The notes under the pieces were generated by a model, which saw only the letters and a list, made by a program, of their open reading frames with translations, searched no databases and was not told where the DNA came from. Below are positions 1 to 5,808 of a stretch of 7,170 bases of DNA, in pieces (the first letter of the stretch is position 1; each line of letters starts with the position of its first letter). A program made the position numbers and the translations under genes. The DNA comes from Clostridiaceae bacterium (GTDB lineage: Bacteria > Bacillota > Clostridia > Oscillospirales > Acutalibacteraceae), in NCBI GenBank assembly GCA_016292705.1, contig JAEDHZ010000076.1, forward strand, positions 1-7,170, read 5' to 3'.

Positions 1-677
1 CTTTTTTTGGTGAATCCCGTCTTCACCCCAAAGACGCCTTCAACACTTCCAAGCAATCTGTTATGATTTGAAAAATACAATTTTGTCTGAGGCTCGATCA
101 GTTGTGCAGTGTATCTTTTCGATGAACAAATCCGTCTGAAAACGGAGTCTCTGATACAGTGAGAAGCAAGCAATGCCATATCATACGCAGTCGAATAGTG
201 ATTTTCATCATCAAGTCCGGACGGTGTCACAAAATTTGTATTTTTCATTCCGATTTGCCGGGCTTTTTCATTCATAAGAGACGCAAAAACGGAAAATCCC
301 CCGGAAAGATACAACGCAACAGCGTTTGCCGCATCATTTCCCGATTCAAGCATCATTCCGTAAACAAGATCACCGAGTGTAATTTTTTCACCGGCATGCA
401 ATCCGAGTGAAGTTCCCTCAGCCCGGGTCATTTCGCCAGTTATATTAACCGTATCACTAAGCTTTCCTGATTCAATCGCAAGATACGCTGTCATAATTTT
501 TGTTGTGCTTGCCATTGACCGCTTTTCAAAGGCATTTTTTTGAAAAACAATTCTGTTTGTCCTTGCATCAAGAACAACGGCACTTTTGGAGCTGATATCA
601 AAAGCTTCCGTGCCAAAATCAATGCAGAAAACAAACAAAAACAAAAGTAAAATGTAACAAGTTATTTTTTTAATCAA
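1..677 (-). CDS. D-alanyl-D-alanine carboxypeptidase (peptidase S11, DacB/DacF type), 3' end cut by window edge
   Basis: A secreted penicillin-binding protein that removes the terminal D-alanine from peptidoglycan pentapeptides outside the membrane. All three active-site motifs are visible in the 225 residues present: STTK at 57-60 (nucleophile Ser57, Lys60), SGN at 112-114 and KTG at 219-221. The conserved HYSTAYDMA stretch of the family lies between the last two. Residues 1-25 look like a Sec signal peptide (MIKK followed by a long Leu/Phe-rich core, possible cleavage after TEA); Cys18 has no lipobox, so a lipoprotein is unlikely. The C-terminal domain and membrane anchor lie beyond position 1. 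The start is taken as TTG at 677 because AGGTGG sits 8 bases upstream; GTG at 689 overlaps that site and would lack its own. It follows ytfJ by 64 bases, with a hairpin between. The position after scpAB recalls B. subtilis dacB, but the DacB/DacF subtype is not decided by the visible sequence. Confidence 0.93.
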   Translation of the reverse strand, partial: MIKKITCYILLLFLFVFCIDFGTEAFDISSKSAVVLDARTNRIVFQKNAFEKRSMASTTKIMTAYLAIESGKLSDTVNITGEMTRAEGTSLGLHAGEKITLGDLVYGMMLESGNDAANAVALYLSGGFSVFASLMNEKARQIGMKNTNFVTPSGLDDENHYSTAYDMALLASHCIRDSVFRRICSSKRYTAQLIEPQTKLYFSNHNRLLGSVEGVFGVKTGFTKK

Positions 678-682
678 CAAAG

Positions 683-718
683 CAACCACCTGCCATTTTT
701 ATGATATGCAGGCGGTTG
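683..718 (-). promoter_or_regulatory. Hairpin burying the carboxypeptidase ribosome binding site (possible attenuator)
   Basis: In the minus-strand transcript CAACCGCCUGC (718-708) pairs with GCAGGUGGUUG (693-683), giving an uninterrupted 11-bp stem with one G-U pair and a 14-base A/U-rich loop. The AGGTGG ribosome binding site of the carboxypeptidase gene (691-686) lies wholly inside the 3' arm. Folding would therefore hide it from ribosomes. The bases after the stem (CUUUGUUGAUU) are only moderately U-rich, so a weak intrinsic terminator is a second reading. The pairing is seen directly; either role is inferred. Confidence 0.55.
686..691 (-). promoter_or_regulatory. Ribosome binding site of the carboxypeptidase gene, deciding a TTG start
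   Basis: AGGTGG on the minus strand, 8 bases before TTG at 677. It argues against the in-frame GTG at 689, which overlaps the site, and for a protein that begins with the short basic n-region MIKK of the signal peptide. It is occluded if the 683-718 hairpin forms. Confidence 0.6.
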
Positions 719-741
719 TTGAAAAATTATCGGATTGTGTA

Positions 742-1167
742 TCAGTCGCCAAGAGCCGGGTCAGGATCGACATCTGTTTCTGCTTGCTGTGATGAATTCT
801 TTTTTGCCTTGTTAACAAGACCTGTTACCTTGTCAAACATTTCCGGAACGAGGTTAACAACTCTTTCGGCTGCATTGTCATAGGCAGTGATGTGTTTGAG
901 TGTTACCTCTCCGTCACTTATAACAAGGAAAGCAACCGGAGTAATCGTTACACCGGCTCCGCCGCCGCCGCCAAAAAGCTCCTTTGTGTTCTTTGAGGGA
1001 AAGTCTGCGCCGCCTGAAGCGAAGCCATAAGTAACTTTTGAAACGGGAATAATTGTTACACCGGACTCGGCATGAATCGGCTCGCCGATTATTGTGCTTG
1101 TATCAACAAGATCACGTATTTTTTCAATTGTTGAGCTAAGAATTGCGCCTGCTGACTTTTCTGACAT
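742..1167 (-). CDS. ytfJ: Spore protein YtfJ / GerW family
   Basis: A 141-residue soluble protein of the YtfJ/GerW sporulation family. In B. subtilis YtfJ (GerW) is a spore protein needed for a normal germination response to L-alanine; its biochemical activity is unknown. Family signs are the N-terminal helix (SAGAILSSTIEKIRDLVD, 5-22), the beta-rich core with IIPVSKVTYGF (39-49), the ASGGADF segment (50-56), the glycine run FGGGGGAG (65-72) and TPVAFLVI (76-83). The last 20 residues are polar and acidic and probably disordered. The length is normal for the family. The start is ATG with AAAGGA 9 bases upstream; that site overlaps the stop codon of the preceding DUF2953 gene, so the two are very likely translated from one message. 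The same ytfI-ytfJ pairing occurs in B. subtilis. The gene suggests that the host makes endospores, although homologues also occur in species not seen to sporulate. Confidence 0.93.
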   Translation of the reverse strand: MSEKSAGAILSSTIEKIRDLVDTSTIIGEPIHAESGVTIIPVSKVTYGFASGGADFPSKNTKELFGGGGGAGVTITPVAFLVISDGEVTLKHITAYDNAAERVVNLVPEMFDKVTGLVNKAKKNSSQQAETDVDPDPALGD

Positions 1168-1173
1168 TGTATA

Positions 1174-1875
1174 TCATCCTTTCTTTGTTTCCGCATTTTG
1201 TTGAGGAGTTGATTCTTTCTTTTTTCTGCCGTTTTTAAGGAACTTCAGGACAACCTTGAAAATGAGTCTGAACACCATGCCAAGCGTGGCATTGATGATT
1301 TTTCGAACAACAAGATAAAACTCAAAATTGAATTCACCCTCGCTGTTATTAGCCAGGAAGTCCGGTTCGACCGAAGCTTCATATTTTTTCACAACATTGT
1401 TTGCGCACAGAAATCCGAGAAGCGGATAGACTTTCTGGCATGTCTTTCCATATTTGATAGCTGTTTGCGCACTGTCGCCCGTACCGACAGATATGTATAT
1501 TTCAATATCCTCGAAAACAACGCTTTTAAAAATCTTTCCGCCGTAAAGTGCGAAAATGCGGCCGAGGTTCGAAATCACTTCAATCATACCGTCGTAGCCG
1601 TTTGCTTTAACCATTTGTAGGAGCGGGTTGGGCTTCTTTTCCTTGGGCTCTTCTTCCTTCGGCTTTTCACTTTTAGGTTTTTCTTTCTTTTTCTTGGGCT
1701 TTTTCTCTTTCTTTTCACCTAACGGAAGAATGTTCAGTCTGATGAACAAATAACGAACAGAAAGATAAATCTTATCGCCATAGTGCATCGAAACATGAAC
1801 AGGAATGGAAAGGATAAGCACAAAAAACAGAATTATTCCGCCAAGAACACAAAGAAAAATCTGAAATCCGGTCAA
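1174..1875 (-). CDS. ytfI: YtfI-like DUF2953 membrane-anchored protein of unknown function
   Basis: A 233-residue protein matching the DUF2953 layout and the position of B. subtilis ytfI, directly before ytfJ. An N-terminal transmembrane helix (about 4-24) is followed by a short beta-like segment (VHVSMHYGDKIYLSVRYLFIRLNI), a highly charged Lys/Glu/Pro linker (54-81) and a conserved C-terminal domain with EDIEIYISVGTGDSAQTAI (122-140). A second amphipathic or membrane-associated stretch lies near 192-214, and the protein ends in a basic polar tail. The TTG at 1875 is chosen because GGGGGAGG lies 4 bases upstream and the protein then starts at the membrane helix; an in-frame TTG at 1899 would translate the ribosome binding site itself. 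The stop is 6 bases from ytfJ, so the two form one unit. No activity is known; linkage with ytfJ suggests a sporulation role, which is inferred. Confidence 0.85.
   Translation of the reverse strand: MTGFQIFLCVLGGIILFFVLILSIPVHVSMHYGDKIYLSVRYLFIRLNILPLGEKKEKKPKKKKEKPKSEKPKEEEPKEKKPNPLLQMVKANGYDGMIEVISNLGRIFALYGGKIFKSVVFEDIEIYISVGTGDSAQTAIKYGKTCQKVYPLLGFLCANNVVKKYEASVEPDFLANNSEGEFNFEFYLVVRKIINATLGMVFRLIFKVVLKFLKNGRKKKESTPQQNAETKKG
1633..1716 (-). repeat. Low-complexity purine-rich tract encoding the Lys/Glu/Pro linker of YtfI
   Basis: On the minus strand this stretch is almost wholly A and G with occasional C and T, from AAG/AAA/GAG/GAA/CCC-type codons. It encodes imperfect KPK/EKP/KEE repeats at residues 54-81. 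It is a compositionally biased linker rather than a discrete DNA element. Confidence 0.6.
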
Positions 1876-1879
1876 TGCA

Positions 1880-1887
1880 CCTCCCCC
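1880..1887 (-). promoter_or_regulatory. Ribosome binding site of ytfI, deciding the TTG start
   Basis: GGGGGAGG on the minus strand, 4 bases before TTG at 1875. The spacing is a little short but the match is the best near this gene, and it excludes the upstream in-frame TTG at 1899. Confidence 0.65.
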
Positions 1888-1892
1888 TTTCC

Positions 1893-1916
1893 AACACAAT
1901 ACAATTGCACTGTGTT
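1893..1916. repeat. 24-base near-perfect palindrome between scpB and ytfI (operator-like)
   Basis: On the minus strand the left half AACACAGTGCAA faces the right half TTGTATTGTGTT. In RNA all 12 positions pair, two of them G-U; as DNA 10 of 12 positions are exact complements. There is no spacer, so it looks more like a dimeric regulator's binding site than a stable RNA hairpin, although a 10-bp stem with an AAUU tetraloop is possible. It lies just downstream of a promoter-like pair and 5 bases before the ytfI ribosome binding site. I do not recognise the regulator; it does not match the Gram-positive LexA box. The symmetry is seen directly and the operator role is inferred. Confidence 0.5.
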
Positions 1917-1918
1917 AT

Positions 1919-1947
1919 ATGTTACCCCAAAAATCATTTTTCGTCAA
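1919..1947 (-). promoter_or_regulatory. Possible sigma-A-type promoter for ytfI-ytfJ inside the 3' end of scpB
   Basis: TTGACG (1947-1942) and TAACAT (1924-1919) on the minus strand are separated by 17 bases. They match the vegetative consensus at 5 of 6 and 4 of 6 positions. Transcription would start about where the 24-base palindrome lies and give a leader of some 35 bases. The match is moderate. No clear sigma-F or sigma-G promoter could be made out here by eye. Confidence 0.35.
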
Positions 1948-2533
1948 CAGTTTCAGGAAAATCAGTGTGATTTGATTGTAAATTTTCTTGGGCTCGCCCA
2001 TCATTTTCAGTACGGTTGTCCTGATTATCCGGAACAGATGGAAGCTCATCAAGAGAAGAAAGGCAAAAACAACGCAAAAAGTTCGGTGTAGTACCATAAA
2101 CAAGCGGTCTTCCGGGAAGGTCAAGACGACCCTTCTCTTCAATAAGCCCACGCTGACAAAGCGTTGAAATGACTGCCGAACAATCAACACCCCTTATTTG
2201 CTCTGCAAACGCTTTGGTGACCGGCTGATTATATGCAATAATTGCAAGAACCTCAAAAGCAGCCTGGGAAAGTGGTGCGTTTCGCTTGATTTCAAGAACT
2301 TTTCTTATCTGGTCAGCATATTCTTTTTTTGAGCATATCTGATACTTATCATCGAGCTTCAATATGCAAAGTCCTCCGTCTTGTTCATCATATTCGGCAC
2401 GCAGGTTTTCGAGCACCTGATTAATAAGCAATTCATCAACCTCGAGAGCCTGTGCAAGCCGTTCAGGTTCGATGGGTTCACCGACCGCAAACAAAACTGC
2501 TTCAAGTGCATTTTGCAACGCTTTCATGTTCAT
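1934..2533 (-). CDS. scpB: Segregation and condensation protein B (ScpB)
   Basis: A 199-residue kleisin-associated subunit of the SMC-ScpAB condensin, which loads at and organises the chromosome near the origin for segregation. It acts as a dimer that binds the central part of ScpA. The two winged-helix domains are visible: the N-terminal one at about 5-80 (ALEAVLFAVGEPI at 9-21) and the second at about 88-162, with the family signature EVLAIIAYNQPVTKAFAEQIRGV (94-116), then GLIEEKGR (129-136) and PGRPLVYGTTPNFL (140-153). The tail after 166 is polar, acidic and probably disordered, as usual for this protein. The ATG overlaps the scpA stop as ATGA, so the two subunits should be translationally coupled, fitting their fixed stoichiometry. 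A second ATG two codons on is also possible. The gene is intact. Confidence 0.97.
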   Translation of the reverse strand: MNMKALQNALEAVLFAVGEPIEPERLAQALEVDELLINQVLENLRAEYDEQDGGLCILKLDDKYQICSKKEYADQIRKVLEIKRNAPLSQAAFEVLAIIAYNQPVTKAFAEQIRGVDCSAVISTLCQRGLIEEKGRLDLPGRPLVYGTTPNFLRCFCLSSLDELPSVPDNQDNRTENDGRAQENLQSNHTDFPETVDEK

Positions 2534-3243
2534 TTGCTGCTTTTTCCTTTCCTGTTGAGTGTAACAACGGTGTTTTCGTCATTAAGGCAAACCCGTCCGT
2601 TTTTGACAAGTTCAAGAATCGCAAGAAAGGTTGCAACCATTTCCGAACGGGAAGAACTCTTTTCAAAAAAGGATGTAAATTTTTGCTTTGCACCTTTTAA
2701 AAGTCTGCGATAAATGAAAACAATCCGGGAATTAACGGAGACAATTTTATGGGAGACAATGGAACTGAAAGCTTCAATCGGCGGCGGAAGTTTTCGCCTC
2801 TCTTTCCCTATTGCACCAAGATATGCAGCAAGAATATCCCTTGGGTCGTGAACCCGGGTGTATGTCATATTCTTGGGAAGCTGCTGCGGTTCACGGAAGA
2901 AATAATCAACACCGTCTGCCCTCTTTGAAAGCCTTTCCGCAATCAGTTTACAGTCACGGTATTCAATAAGCTCGCCGGAAAGCTCCATTTTCAGCTGTTC
3001 CGCCTCCTCGTGCACGGGAAGCAGTGAAACAGTCTTGATGTAGACAAGGCGCGCAGCCATTTCAATGAACTCGCTCGCAACATCCATGTCGCTTTCTTCC
3101 ATTTGGCGGACATAGTCGACATACTGTTCAACAAGCTCAAAAATCGGAATATCATTGATATTGAGCTTATGTTTACTTATCAGATGAAGCAAAAGGTCAA
3201 GCGGACCCTCAAACACCTCAAGTTTATAGTTAATTTTTTCCAT
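2530..3243 (-). CDS. scpA: Segregation and condensation protein A (ScpA, kleisin)
   Basis: A 237-residue kleisin that bridges the head domains of the Smc dimer and binds ScpB. The N-terminal helical domain carries the family hallmark YKLEVFEGPLDLLLHLI (6-22) and continues through KLNINDIPIFELVEQYVDYV (26-45) and SEFIEMAARLVYIKTVSLLP (57-76). The middle, about 80-155, is the ScpB-binding linker. The C-terminal winged helix at about 155-230 contains RSEMVATFLAILELVKNGRV (199-218), which caps the Smc head. Length is normal. The start ATG lies 3 bases after the stop of the M50 gene with only a weak GGTTGA before it, so translation probably depends on ribosomes arriving from upstream. It overlaps scpB by 4 bases. 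No smc gene is in the window; in most Firmicutes smc is elsewhere. Confidence 0.97.
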   Translation of the reverse strand: MEKINYKLEVFEGPLDLLLHLISKHKLNINDIPIFELVEQYVDYVRQMEESDMDVASEFIEMAARLVYIKTVSLLPVHEEAEQLKMELSGELIEYRDCKLIAERLSKRADGVDYFFREPQQLPKNMTYTRVHDPRDILAAYLGAIGKERRKLPPPIEAFSSIVSHKIVSVNSRIVFIYRRLLKGAKQKFTSFFEKSSSRSEMVATFLAILELVKNGRVCLNDENTVVTLNRKGKSSK

Positions 3244-3246
3244 AAT

Positions 3247-3933
3247 TCAACCGATATGCAAGCCAAAAACAAGACCGGCAAGCTTAATAAACAAACGCAT
3301 TGTATATGTTGTTGCAAGTGATATCGGCGTATCAAGGACACCGAAAACAACCAAAGCCAACACCGCATATACGATATAGCGTTCATATCTCATGAGTGTA
3401 TAATAATACCTGTCCGGAAGAATTGCCGTAAGGATTCTTGAACCGTCAAGCGGAGGAACGGGAATGAGATTGAATACGGCAAGAGAAACATTTATCTGAG
3501 CAACATAGAGGAAGAAAAGCAGAATTGCTTCAGACATACTGCCGTTGACCGGCGAACCGAACCTGAACACAGCACAATAGAAAACAGAAAAAATGAATGC
3601 CATGATAAGGTTTGAAATCGGTCCGGCTATAGCCGTAAGCGCCATATATGTTTTTCTTTTTCTCGGCGGAAAATTATTGATATTAACAGGAACCGGCTTT
3701 GCATAACCGAAGCCGGCGATTATCATAAGAATCGCACCGAAGAAATCAAGGTGAGCAAGCGGATTGAGAGTAAGTCTGCCGGAAAGCCTGGCGGTCTGGT
3801 CACCAAGCTTTGTTGAAATGAAGGCATGTGCAAATTCATGCACAGGCAAAATACAAAACATTACAAAAACCCTTGCAAACAAATTGAGAACCAACTGAAT
3901 TGTGAAGCCCTCTCTGAATAGGTCGTAAATCAT
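3247..3933 (-). CDS. Site-2 protease family (M50) intramembrane metalloprotease
   Basis: A 228-residue polytopic membrane protein with a complete zinc-protease active site: HEFAH at 32-36 (His32 and His36 zinc ligands, Glu33 catalytic) in the first helical region, and NLIPVPPLDG at 155-164 in a later helix, supplying Asp163 as the third ligand. YAKPVPVN (77-84) and AGPISN (103-108) are further family signs. Hydrophobic segments lie at about 14-38, 64-78, 97-121, 135-160 and 185-225. There is no PDZ domain (as in RseP) and no CBS domain (as in SpoIVFB), so it belongs to the small, minimal M50 group with unknown substrate. The ATG is preceded by AAAGGG 5 bases upstream, inside the end of prmC, with a 2-base gap; the next gene scpA follows after 3 bases. 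It is therefore part of one operon with prmC and scpAB. Confidence 0.92.
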   Translation of the reverse strand: MIYDLFREGFTIQLVLNLFARVFVMFCILPVHEFAHAFISTKLGDQTARLSGRLTLNPLAHLDFFGAILMIIAGFGYAKPVPVNINNFPPRKRKTYMALTAIAGPISNLIMAFIFSVFYCAVFRFGSPVNGSMSEAILLFFLYVAQINVSLAVFNLIPVPPLDGSRILTAILPDRYYYTLMRYERYIVYAVLALVVFGVLDTPISLATTYTMRLFIKLAGLVFGLHIG

Positions 3934-3935
3934 AA

Positions 3936-4787
3936 TTACCCTTTCCCGGCAATGACAAATCGGTCAATACCGTTGAAATCTTTTAATACAGTAACATCGT
4001 CACTGTGCTTTGAAAAAAGCGCAGCAATTTTTTCCGCCTGATTCTCACCGCATTCAACAGCAATAAATCCGCCGTCATTGACGCACGGCAACCATTTTTC
4101 GGAAAATGCACGGTAGAAATCAAGTCCGTCTTCACCTCCGTCAAGTGCAGTCATCGGTTCACACTGAACCTCGCTTTGCAAAGAAGAAAGTTCATGTTTT
4201 TCAATGTATGGCGGATTAGAAACGATCACATCAGGTTTCGGCAAAAAAGCGAACTTTTCATATCCTTTGAGGACATCACCTTTTATTGCCGGAACAGACC
4301 TTTCAACCGAATGAAACACCCGGTTCTCGTTTAAATAACTGAGAGCTTCGTCATAAAACTCAAGCAAATAGACATCGGCCTGCGGAACCTGCTTTTTCAG
4401 AGTTATTCCAATGCAGCCGCTTCCGGAACAGAGATCAAAAACTGTCGGTTTTTTCATCTTTTTCAAGCGCTCAATAACCTCTGTGCATAGCTCCTCTGTT
4501 TCTGGCCTCGGGATGAGTACACCTTTGCCGACTTTAAAGGTCTCGCCATAAAAATCCCATTCGCCGAAAATATATTGAAGCGGAATGCTTTCTATTCGCT
4601 TTTCAATTATTCCCATAACTTCTGAAACCGTAAGTTCAGACACGGATTTATCCTTGTTCATTACTAATTGCGTTGAGTCAAAACCAAGTATCCGCTGCAA
4701 AATCAGTTTTGATTCCGAAGAAGCGGTGTCTTTTCCCGCTTTTTCAAGTTCGGTTTGGCATAACTTAAATAGCTGAAAGACTGTCAT
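3936..4787 (-). CDS. prmC: Peptide chain release factor N5-glutamine methyltransferase
   Basis: A 283-residue cytoplasmic enzyme that uses S-adenosylmethionine to methylate the glutamine of the GGQ motif in release factors RF1 and RF2, raising termination efficiency. The N-terminal helical domain (1-75) ends in PLQYIFGEWDFYG (69-81). The methyltransferase domain then shows LIPRPETEEL (91-100), the SAM-binding loop DLCSGSGCIGI (118-128) and the catalytic NPPY (191-194) within VSNPPYIEKHEL, which holds the target glutamine. FIAVECGENQ and the FNGIDRFVIA end are also typical of the family. Its ATG overlaps the yqhQ stop as ATGA. A GGAGG lies 13 bases before the ATG, rather far, so coupling to yqhQ is likely important. 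The pairing with yqhQ is common in clostridia, often with prfA downstream; here prfA is absent and the M50-scpAB genes follow. Confidence 0.96.
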   Translation of the reverse strand: MTVFQLFKLCQTELEKAGKDTASSESKLILQRILGFDSTQLVMNKDKSVSELTVSEVMGIIEKRIESIPLQYIFGEWDFYGETFKVGKGVLIPRPETEELCTEVIERLKKMKKPTVFDLCSGSGCIGITLKKQVPQADVYLLEFYDEALSYLNENRVFHSVERSVPAIKGDVLKGYEKFAFLPKPDVIVSNPPYIEKHELSSLQSEVQCEPMTALDGGEDGLDFYRAFSEKWLPCVNDGGFIAVECGENQAEKIAALFSKHSDDVTVLKDFNGIDRFVIAGKG

Positions 4788-5767
4788 CTAATTGCATCGT
4801 CCTCCGGATTATCGGTAATAACAGCCTTGAAAGCTGCAATTCCGACTTCAATAATAGAATCATCCGGTTCTTTTGTTGTCAGTCTCTGCATCCAGAGTCC
4901 CGGGGCGGAGAGGATGCGCACAAAAGCATTGTCATGCCTGCCGGCATATTTTATGAACTCATAGCCGAACCCCATTACAAGCGGGAGAATAAGCAGCTTG
5001 ATAATCATCCAGACGGCAATGTTGTTTCTCAGTTGTGGAAAAGCAACAGAAATTGCTGAAGAGACAATCACGCTAATTATTATCATAACAAACATGAAAC
5101 TTGTTCCGCAACGCGGATGAAAACGACTCTGACTGCGGACATTTTCAACTGTCAGTTCAAGTCCGTTTTCATAGCAAAATATTGTTTTATGTTCTGCTCC
5201 ATGATACATGAAAGTTCTCCTAATGTCCTTCATTAGTGAAACCAGAGCAATATAAACAACAAAAATTATCATTCGCATAATACCTTCAATGAGAGCACGG
5301 AAGTTTGTCAATGCTCCTGAAGAAAGATTATTGAAAAAGTCGGTAATTTTTGACGGGAGAAAGAAGAACAAAGCAAAGGCAAGAAGAATGCCGAGAACTG
5401 ACGCAACACCGGTTATTATGCCCATAACCTTTTTACTGAGATGTTCAGAAAGCCATTTGTCAAGCTTTGATTGGTCTTCCTCAGAGTTGTCAATATCTTC
5501 AAGACCCGATTTTTCTGCAGACTCCATAAGACACTTATAACCGAAAATCATAGATTCAACAAAATTAACACAGCCTCTTATTATCGGAAAGCCGAGAAAT
5601 TTTATCTTATCTCTGATATGCTTGACTTCTATTTCCTCCGTATCAATTGAACCGTCCGGAAGTCGTACGGACATTGCCGCACCCTTTGGACCCTGCATCA
5701 TGATACCTTCGATGAGAGCCTGACCACCGACCGAAGTTTTATGAATAACACTGTTTTTCTTACTCAA
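4784..5767 (-). CDS. yqhQ: YqhQ-like DUF1385 polytopic membrane protein
   Basis: A 327-residue membrane protein of the DUF1385/YqhQ family, function not established. The N-terminal signature GGQALIEGIMMQGP is at 14-27, followed by MSVRLPDGSI. A charged Glu/Asp/Lys segment at about 83-107 precedes the membrane part, with hydrophobic segments at about 113-138, 157-179, 223-243 and 250-274. Two strongly conserved hydrophilic motifs sit between them: HGAEHK (189-194) and FHPRCGTS (216-223). Their His, Glu and Cys residues could bind a metal or be catalytic, which is a guess. The end (LWMQRLTTKEPDD, EVGIAAF) is also typical. The start is TTG at 5767, supported by a full AGGAGG 7 bases upstream. 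It follows the histidine kinase gene by 41 bases without a visible terminator and overlaps prmC by 4 bases. Confidence 0.93.
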   Translation of the reverse strand: MSKKNSVIHKTSVGGQALIEGIMMQGPKGAAMSVRLPDGSIDTEEIEVKHIRDKIKFLGFPIIRGCVNFVESMIFGYKCLMESAEKSGLEDIDNSEEDQSKLDKWLSEHLSKKVMGIITGVASVLGILLAFALFFFLPSKITDFFNNLSSGALTNFRALIEGIMRMIIFVVYIALVSLMKDIRRTFMYHGAEHKTIFCYENGLELTVENVRSQSRFHPRCGTSFMFVMIIISVIVSSAISVAFPQLRNNIAVWMIIKLLILPLVMGFGYEFIKYAGRHDNAFVRILSAPGLWMQRLTTKEPDDSIIEVGIAAFKAVITDNPEDDAIR

Positions 5768-5774
5768 TTTCAGT

Positions 5775-5780
5775 CCTCCT
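5775..5780 (-). promoter_or_regulatory. Strong ribosome binding site of yqhQ, deciding the TTG start
   Basis: A perfect AGGAGG on the minus strand, 7 bases before TTG at 5767. This is the strongest ribosome binding site in the window and fixes a non-ATG start for yqhQ; it also feeds translation into the coupled genes downstream. Confidence 0.8.
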
Positions 5781-5808
5781 GATAATATTTAATAATTCTT
5801 CCGGCTCG

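Noticed and set aside
159..410. Open plus-strand frame opposite the carboxypeptidase gene
   Set aside because: It lies antisense to a gene with three intact catalytic motifs, has no ribosome binding site worth the name and resembles no family.
701..708. CATATCAT on the minus strand as a sigma-E -10 element for the carboxypeptidase gene
   Set aside because: It fits only partly, and the nearest ATA-type -35 is 19 bases away, outside the usual spacing; the site also lies within the hairpin.
683..718. A classic Rho-independent terminator after ytfJ
   Set aside because: The stem is good, but the following CUUUGUUGAUU is interrupted and the stem contains the next gene's ribosome binding site; kept as a regulatory hairpin with termination as an alternative.
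1876..1899. In-frame TTG at 1899 as the start of ytfI
   Set aside because: It would translate the GGGGGAGG ribosome binding site into CWKGGGA and has no site of its own; TTG at 1875 begins right at the membrane helix.
1783..2091. Open plus-strand frame across the ytfI/scpB junction
   Set aside because: It reads through the antisense of two clear genes and the palindrome, with a low-complexity Lys/Asn-rich product; a shadow frame.
3247..3933. M50 protease as the pro-sigma-K protease SpoIVFB
   Set aside because: No CBS domain, shorter than SpoIVFB, and no SpoIVFA-like partner next to it; the neighbours are prmC and scpA.
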